Assembly: GCA_023413185.1 (NCBI GenBank)
Contig: JAEZQD010000076.1
Span: 1 to 10,569, forward strand
DNA length: 10,569 nucleotides
Direction: 5' to 3'
Source of the DNA: Bacillota bacterium
Lineage (GTDB): Bacteria > Bacillota > Clostridia > Oscillospirales > Ruminococcaceae
Shown: piece by piece, positions 6,159-10,569 of the stretch
How the letters are laid out: each line of letters begins with the position of its first letter
Numbering within the stretch: position 1 is the stretch's first letter
The notes under the pieces: generated by a model
The model's input: the letters and a program-made list of their open reading frames with translations, nothing else
What the model was told of the DNA's origin: nothing
The model's database searches: none
Translations under genes and position numbers: made by a program

Positions 6159-7196
6159 CTACTTGGAAGCCTTTTTCACGGCTACAAAGCCTGCGCCTGC
6201 AAGAGCAAGGGTAGCAAATACCATTGCGATTGCGAGGATGTTGGAATCGCCGGTGTTGGGGTTAGCGGTAGAGCTTTCGGGAGAAGCATCGGTCACGGAA
6301 GCCATCTTCGTAGCGAAGATTGCATACTCGCCAAGGCGACCGGTGGTCTCGAACACGATAGCGCCGTTTTCGATGGAAGCTACGATGGGCTCACCGTACA
6401 GAACGCCGTCTTTTACAGCGTACACGTAAGCGGTGGTGCCGTTCTCGTTCTGCCAGTCGTTGTTGAAGTTAACCGAGATCTTTGCAGCATCCTTTAAGTA
6501 GGGGTTACCGGGGAAGTTGATGTACTTAACGTCCTTATCGCCGGCAATCTTAGCAATTTTCTCGGGAACAGCGGTGGTAGCAGCAAGGAACAACGAGGTG
6601 TCCTGCTTTACAACCTTGGAGAAAACGATGCTGTAAGAGGAGTAGTTGATCGAAAGCTTCTGCTGTACGTCAGCAACGCGTGCAAATACTTCAGCATCGA
6701 TAACAGGCTCGGTCGCGTTGAGCTTGTAGGTATCGTCAGCCTGGGGAATCAGGTCGTCCTCATAGTGACGGCCGTTGAACATGGTAATAACCTTGCTCAT
6801 GCTGCCCTTTACCTTGTCGCCAGCGGAAGTAACCTGAGCAACAACCACGGTGATGGTGATGTCGTGCTCTTCAGCTGTGATGGTAGCCTTAGGGGTAAGC
6901 TTAACCGAGTAGATTACCTTGCCGTCGGGCTCGGTGATCTTCTTGTAGCTGATGTTGAGCTTTGCGGGGTCGGAAGAAGCCACGCTCAGGCTCTCTTCGC
7001 CGTTCCACTCGTCAAAGTTGCCACCTGCTGCGAGGTTAACGGTTACAGGCTCGTCTGTGAACTCAAGCTTCTCGGGGAAAGTGGAGCTGCCGGGAACTGT
7101 ACCAATTACGTCTCCGCTGATGTCGGCCGCTGATAATACTGCGCCCAGACTCAGCATCATTACTGCTGTCAGAACCAATGCGATTAGTCTTTTCAT
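6159..7196 (-). CDS. Secreted cell-wall-anchored protein with NPNTG sorting signal
   Basis: A 345-residue exported protein of unknown function. The ATG at 7196 follows a perfect AAGGAGG (7204-7210) with 7 bases of spacing. Residues 1-24 form a Sec signal peptide (MKR, hydrophobic core, SAA before Asp25). The C-terminus is a sortase signal: NPNTGDS from residue 312, a hydrophobic segment of about 20 residues, then KKASK. Between them the protein is rich in Thr, Val, Asn and acidic residues and looks beta-stranded. Residues about 230-295 (INFPGNPYLKD through GRLGEYAIFATK) resemble the small beta domains, often ending LGTYV-like, seen before sorting signals in clostridial surface proteins. I recognise no enzyme, cohesin or dockerin motif. 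The class B sortase in this window is a candidate partner, since the clostridial SrtB studied in C. difficile accepts xPxTG motifs. Surface location is well supported; the role is unknown. Confidence 0.88.
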   Translation of the reverse strand: MKRLIALVLTAVMMLSLGAVLSAADISGDVIGTVPGSSTFPEKLEFTDEPVTVNLAAGGNFDEWNGEESLSVASSDPAKLNISYKKITEPDGKVIYSVKLTPKATITAEEHDITITVVVAQVTSAGDKVKGSMSKVITMFNGRHYEDDLIPQADDTYKLNATEPVIDAEVFARVADVQQKLSINYSSYSIVFSKVVKQDTSLFLAATTAVPEKIAKIAGDKDVKYINFPGNPYLKDAAKISVNFNNDWQNENGTTAYVYAVKDGVLYGEPIVASIENGAIVFETTGRLGEYAIFATKMASVTDASPESSTANPNTGDSNILAIAMVFATLALAGAGFVAVKKASK

Positions 7197-7240
7197 GCTG
7201 TATCCTCCTTGAAATGTTATGAGCGTTGTGCTCTGGACCT

Positions 7241-7270
7241 ATTATAGCCCACAGTTCAAGTAGATTGCAA
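7241..7270 (-). promoter_or_regulatory. Sigma-A promoter of the surface protein gene
   Basis: On the minus strand a perfect TATAAT (7241-7246) has TTGCAA (7265-7270) 18 bases upstream. The start is expected near 7235, giving a leader of about 38 nt with the strong AAGGAGG. Confidence 0.7.
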
Positions 7271-7565
7271 TACCCAAAACGACATTATTGTGTAACTACT
7301 TTGTAATCTATTTATGTCTATTTTGCACAAACGAACTCGAATATCTGGTGGATTGTACAGTATATTTTAACCATGGAAAGACCGTTACAATATAATTGTT
7401 ACAATTTAGTATCATGGCAGTTATCTATTGCCAACCGCAGCTTACAGCTATCGCTATCAGTTCCTGTTCCTTCCTGTATAAGCATAAGACGCCAACAATT
7501 TTGCTCGTGTTATGTTAACTACCCCGAACGGTTCTATACCGCCTTGCAACAAACTGCACAAACAC
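7271..7565. other. AT-rich intergenic stretch without a gene
   Basis: About 295 bases with no gene I can support. It contains GTTACAAT twice (7384-7391 and 7398-7405), 14 bp apart and roughly 120 bp upstream of the surface protein promoter. Related TTACA/TGTAA sequences occur near 7291-7310. These could be binding sites but may be chance in AT-rich DNA. Confidence 0.4.
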
Positions 7566-7603
7566 AAAAGGCTTTGAGTGGTCCATATAACCCCTCAAAG
7601 CCC
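7564..7603 (-). terminator. Terminator of the lipoprotein gene
   Basis: GGCTTTGAG (7570-7578) pairs with CTCAAAGCC (7594-7602), extended inside by GG/CC beyond a mismatch. On the minus strand it is followed by TTTTGTGTTT. It lies about 18 bases after the stop codon at 7621. Confidence 0.85.
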
Positions 7604-7620
7604 ATGTTAGGGAAGCGTGA

Positions 7621-8130
7621 TTACTCACCAAGCACCTTTTTTGTTATGGATTGTAAAACCTCGTCTGAGTTTTCGCACATTGCCAGTACCAATGTACCGT
7701 CCTCAAGCTCTTCTACCTTTGCATTCTTTGCGTTTTCATATTGGTCCGGCAGGTAGAACTCAAACGATCTGCGCTGGTTTTCCACAAACGTGTTTAACCC
7801 CGCAAGCACCTTGTCCTTCTTTCCCTCTGCGGGCTTAATTACCGCTATGCCATATGCGCTGACGTTCCACGGCGAGATGCTGATGGCATATGCCTCGGCA
7901 TCCTCATGGGCAAAATCAATCAGCGGGAATACCATCTCCGCCTGTTCGTCATCGGCGGTGGTTGCTATGGGGGTGCCGTCGTTCTCTTCCTTGCTGCGCG
8001 CCTCGGTAATGGCGGCGGTGTAAAGCGCGGTCAGCTCCTCGGGGGTCTTCTGTTTGCCGGACGATTGTGGCGTACAGCCTGCAAGCAGCATAACTGCCGC
8101 ACAAGCAACGGCGATTAGTGTTTTCTTCAT
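7621..8130 (-). CDS. Small lipoprotein, probably DUF4358 family
   Basis: A 169-residue lipoprotein anchored outside the membrane; its function is unknown. The ATG at 8130 follows GGAG with 6 bases of spacing. The signal peptide MKKTLIAVACAAVMLLAGC ends in a textbook lipobox LAGC, so Cys19 is the lipidated residue. A short Ser/Gln/Lys linker leads to an alpha/beta domain (about 32-165). Its features, AYGIAVIKP, a charged GKKDKV helix, FVENQRRSFEFYLPDQYENAKNAKV and a final Ser-Asp-Glu helix, fit my memory of DUF4358 proteins found in many Clostridia. Length also fits that family. It has its own likely promoter and terminator, so no neighbour gives a clue to its job. The lipoprotein call is strong; the family call is from memory of the pattern. 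Confidence 0.87.
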   Translation of the reverse strand: MKKTLIAVACAAVMLLAGCTPQSSGKQKTPEELTALYTAAITEARSKEENDGTPIATTADDEQAEMVFPLIDFAHEDAEAYAISISPWNVSAYGIAVIKPAEGKKDKVLAGLNTFVENQRRSFEFYLPDQYENAKNAKVEELEDGTLVLAMCENSDEVLQSITKKVLGE

Positions 8131-8159
8131 ATGTTGCTCCTTTTATTGTGATAGTCTGT

Positions 8160-8188
8160 CTTATACCGATCTTTGTTGTAAAACGCAA
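8160..8188 (-). promoter_or_regulatory. Likely promoter of the lipoprotein gene
   Basis: On the minus strand TATAAG (8160-8165) is one base from the -10 consensus, with TTGCGT (8183-8188) exactly 17 bases upstream. The -35 matches only in TTG. The stretch from 8189 to 8379 holds no gene I can support. Confidence 0.5.
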
Positions 8189-8377
8189 AAGAACCGAGCA
8201 TAGCATAAAATTGTGCCATTATGCGATGATTTTTTTGCATTTCTTACGAGGATTAGTATTCCCCTTTGCCGTCATCAATACAGTGTGCTTGCTCGAGTGT
8301 TTTGTTGCACCGATGATACGGAATGTTATGGATATAAAGATAAAGCACATACCCCAGCAGGCTGGTATGCACGGTGA

Positions 8378-8418
8378 AACGAAACGGCCGGCATCGGTTT
8401 TTTACCCGATACCAACCG
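8378..8418 (-). terminator. Terminator of the penicillin-binding protein gene
   Basis: On the minus strand CGGTTGGTATCGG (8406-8418) pairs with CCGATGCCGGCCG (8385-8397), 13 bp including three G-U pairs, followed by TTTCGTTT. The interrupted T-tract makes it a moderate candidate. It begins about 40 bases after the stop codon. Confidence 0.65.
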
Positions 8419-8460
8419 TTATTAACTCATAAGGTCTACTGATGCGATGGTGTGCATGGT

Positions 8461-10569
8461 TTACCAGTTCCACCACTCGTCGTCGTTGTCGTCGTCATTG
8501 TACTCATCGCTATCCTCGTCAGACGCGGTGTACCCGGTCAGGTGCTTGATGCAGGTGCTCGGGAGATTGTTCGGCGAATAGTACCCAATCGCCGTGCTTG
8601 GGCACAGCGTGGTCGCAAGCTCGCCCGTTTCGGTGCAGTAGCTGCGCTGAACCACGTTGCTGGCTACGGGGAAGCTGCCCGGATTTTCATCCAGCTTCAC
8701 AACCTCCTGCATGACGCGCTTCCACACGTTGGGCGGGGGGTAGCTGGAGTAGGTAATTCTTTTATTGCGGTCGTAGCCAATCCAAACACCCGCCACATAG
8801 TTGGGGGTTGCGCCAATAAACCATTGATTATAGTCCTTATCCGACGTACCGGTCTTACCCACAACCTCAGCGCCCTGAAGGCGGGCACCCATACCGGTTC
8901 CCGGCGAGGCGTTGACGACCTGATGCATAAGCCGGTTCATGATATACGCGGTGTCTTCACTAATAACCTTGTTACTCACCTGCTTGTTTTCCAGCACAAC
9001 CTCACCGGTAGCAGCGTCCAACACGCTGGTGTAGGAGTACGGCTCGGTAAAGGTTCCGCCGTTTGCAAAGATCTGATAGGCACCGGTCATCTCCAGCACC
9101 GTAACACCCTCGGTCAAGCTGCCCAGCGCAAGCTGCGCCAGACCCACGTCGGTTTTAATCTGACCGTTTACCTCTTTTGCTTCTATCAGCGTCGTAATGC
9201 CCAGCTTACTCTTCATAAAGTCAAAGCAGCGGCGGGGGGATAGCAGCTCGCAGACCTTTGCCGCCACCGTGTTGGTGGAGCGCTGGATTGCGGTGACTAT
9301 CGTGATATCGCCCATATAAGGCGGATTGTTGTAGTGGTTGGACGGCCACTGACTGATTACCTCGTCGCCGTTTTTAACCTCGGTCATCGGTGAGTCTTCA
9401 AACACCGACGAGTAGGTAATGAGCCCGTACTCAATCGCCTGTGCGTAGACCGATATCGGCTTAATGGACGAACCGGGCTGCCGTTTTGCCATCGTCGCGT
9501 AGTTAAACACGCGGTCGCTCACCTTTTGCCCTCTGCCTCCGGCAATGCCCAAAACGCGTCCGTGTGTATCCATTATAACCATCGCAGACTGCGGCGGCTC
9601 CTTGTTTGTGACGTAGGAGAACGTCTCGTCGTCGGCATACTTCTCGTCAAGTATCGCCTGAATACGCGGGTTAATGGTGGAATAGATGCGGTATCCGCCG
9701 CTGTAAATCTTGGTCGTCGCCTGCGCGCGGCTCATGCCCTTTTGCGCTACCAGGTCGGCGATAACCTCTTCAATAACATGGTCTACAAAGTAGCTCTGGG
9801 TAGAGTCGAACTGCTGCATCGCCTCTTCCTTTTTAAAGGTGAGGGTTGCCGACTCGTTTAGTGCCTGTTCGTACTGCGCGTCGGTAATACGCCCCTGATC
9901 GTGCATCTCGAACAGCACGTATTCGCGGCGTTCCTTGTTGTTCACGCTCCCCTTTGCGGTAAAGGGGTTAAACGCGGTTGGGTTTTTTGTAATAGAGGCA
10001 ATACATGCACTTTCGGCAATGGTCAGATCACCGGCATCCTTGCCAAAGTACAGGTTTGCCGCGGCTTGTATGCCGTTGGTGTTGTTTGCCAGGCTGATGG
10101 TGTTCAGGTACGCCTCGAGGATATCGTCCTTGGAGTACACCTTCTCCATATTAATGGCGCGGAAGATCTCCTGCACCTTTCGGGTGACGGTCACATCCGC
10201 CTCGCCGGTAATGTTCTTTATCAGCTGCTGTGTGATTGTCGAGCCGCCCTGCTGGCTCTGCCCCGTGAGGTAGCGCATCGTAACGCCGGCGGTGCGGTAC
10301 CAGTCCACGCCGGAATGGGCGGTGTCCACCTTATCGTCAAACCGTTTGTCCTCAATGGCGATAAACGCCTGCCGGGTATGCTCGGGTATCTTCTCAATAC
10401 CCACCCAGATGCGGTTTTCGCCGCCAATCAGGCGTTGCAGCTCGTAGGTCTCGCCCGTTTCGGGGTCCTCGGCATAGATGATGCTGGTATAGTTCTGTTT
10501 AAAGTTTCTAAGGTCAATGACATCCTCGGTGTTAACCAAACGAAGAATATACACCGAAAGCACGGTAGC
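8461..10569 (-). CDS. Class A penicillin-binding protein (PBP1A-like), N-terminus cut by window edge
   Basis: A bifunctional peptidoglycan synthase: it polymerises lipid II into glycan strands and cross-links the stem peptides outside the membrane. The frame stays open to the right edge (residues ATVLSVYIL, the end of the N-terminal membrane anchor), so the true start is outside. Numbering from the GTG at 10563, the GT51 domain has EDKRF at 71-75 (catalytic Glu71), GVDW, GGSTITQQLIKN, and RKVQEIFRAINMEKVYSKDDILEAYLN. The transpeptidase domain has Ser365-xx-Lys368 in PGSSIKPI, S429-T430-N431, and K570-TGT. A C-terminal segment has three Cys (SYC, TLCP, STCIKH), a pattern I know from other Firmicute PBP1A tails. 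The protein ends in an acidic run and WWNW. Unusually, five extra residues separate EDKRF from HSGVDW. The missing start prevents any view of its promoter or operon. Confidence 0.96.
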   Translation of the reverse strand, partial: ATVLSVYILRLVNTEDVIDLRNFKQNYTSIIYAEDPETGETYELQRLIGGENRIWVGIEKIPEHTRQAFIAIEDKRFDDKVDTAHSGVDWYRTAGVTMRYLTGQSQQGGSTITQQLIKNITGEADVTVTRKVQEIFRAINMEKVYSKDDILEAYLNTISLANNTNGIQAAANLYFGKDAGDLTIAESACIASITKNPTAFNPFTAKGSVNNKERREYVLFEMHDQGRITDAQYEQALNESATLTFKKEEAMQQFDSTQSYFVDHVIEEVIADLVAQKGMSRAQATTKIYSGGYRIYSTINPRIQAILDEKYADDETFSYVTNKEPPQSAMVIMDTHGRVLGIAGGRGQKVSDRVFNYATMAKRQPGSSIKPISVYAQAIEYGLITYSSVFEDSPMTEVKNGDEVISQWPSNHYNNPPYMGDITIVTAIQRSTNTVAAKVCELLSPRRCFDFMKSKLGITTLIEAKEVNGQIKTDVGLAQLALGSLTEGVTVLEMTGAYQIFANGGTFTEPYSYTSVLDAATGEVVLENKQVSNKVISEDTAYIMNRLMHQVVNASPGTGMGARLQGAEVVGKTGTSDKDYNQWFIGATPNYVAGVWIGYDRNKRITYSSYPPPNVWKRVMQEVVKLDENPGSFPVASNVVQRSYCTETGELATTLCPSTAIGYYSPNNLPSTCIKHLTGYTASDEDSDEYNDDDNDDEWWNW

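Noticed and set aside
8118..8432. 104-codon plus-strand open frame between the lipoprotein and PBP
   Set aside because: It begins inside the lipoprotein gene's start, overlaps its promoter and the PBP terminator, and lacks a ribosome binding site.
8452..9243. 263-codon open frame on the plus strand inside the PBP gene
   Set aside because: Antisense shadow of a clear class A PBP; no ribosome binding site and no recognisable domain.

Overview
The window looks like chromosomal DNA of a Gram-positive anaerobe in the class Clostridia, most likely the Oscillospiraceae/Ruminococcaceae side. The reasons are a class B sortase, a surface protein ending in NPNTG plus a membrane anchor, AGGAGG-type ribosome binding sites, small clostridial lipoproteins and base composition near half G+C. 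This placement rests on protein style only; no rRNA or other marker is present. There are no tRNAs, CRISPR arrays, insertion sequences or phage genes.

Layout, left to right. A class B sortase (230-1084, +) has its own extended -10 promoter and a terminator. It converges on pyrG, CTP synthase (1184-2794, -), which has a good sigma-A promoter and a perfectly palindromic terminator. A soluble PAS/histidine-kinase-like protein (3069-4211, -) follows; its ATP-binding domain is intact but the phosphoacceptor histidine is replaced by lysine. A 555-bp divergent intergenic region separates it from gap, glyceraldehyde-3-phosphate dehydrogenase (4767-5786, +). That region holds a pair of direct repeats, a cre-like site, a promoter and a roughly 245-nt hairpin-rich leader. 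gap converges on a secreted NPNTG surface protein (6159-7196, -). After it come a small lipoprotein resembling DUF4358 (7621-8130, -) and a class A penicillin-binding protein (8461 to the right edge, -) whose N-terminus lies outside the window.

Almost every gene is a single transcription unit with its own hairpin terminator, so this is a row of monocistronic genes rather than an operon. Two themes connect them. One is the cell envelope: the PBP makes peptidoglycan, the sortase joins proteins to it, and the NPNTG protein is a plausible sortase substrate 5 kb away. The other is core metabolism (pyrG and gap).

No clearly new multi-gene system is visible. The items most worth a second look are the structured gap leader with its upstream repeats, the His-less kinase, the possible sortase/NPNTG pairing, and an insertion in the glycosyltransferase motif of the PBP.
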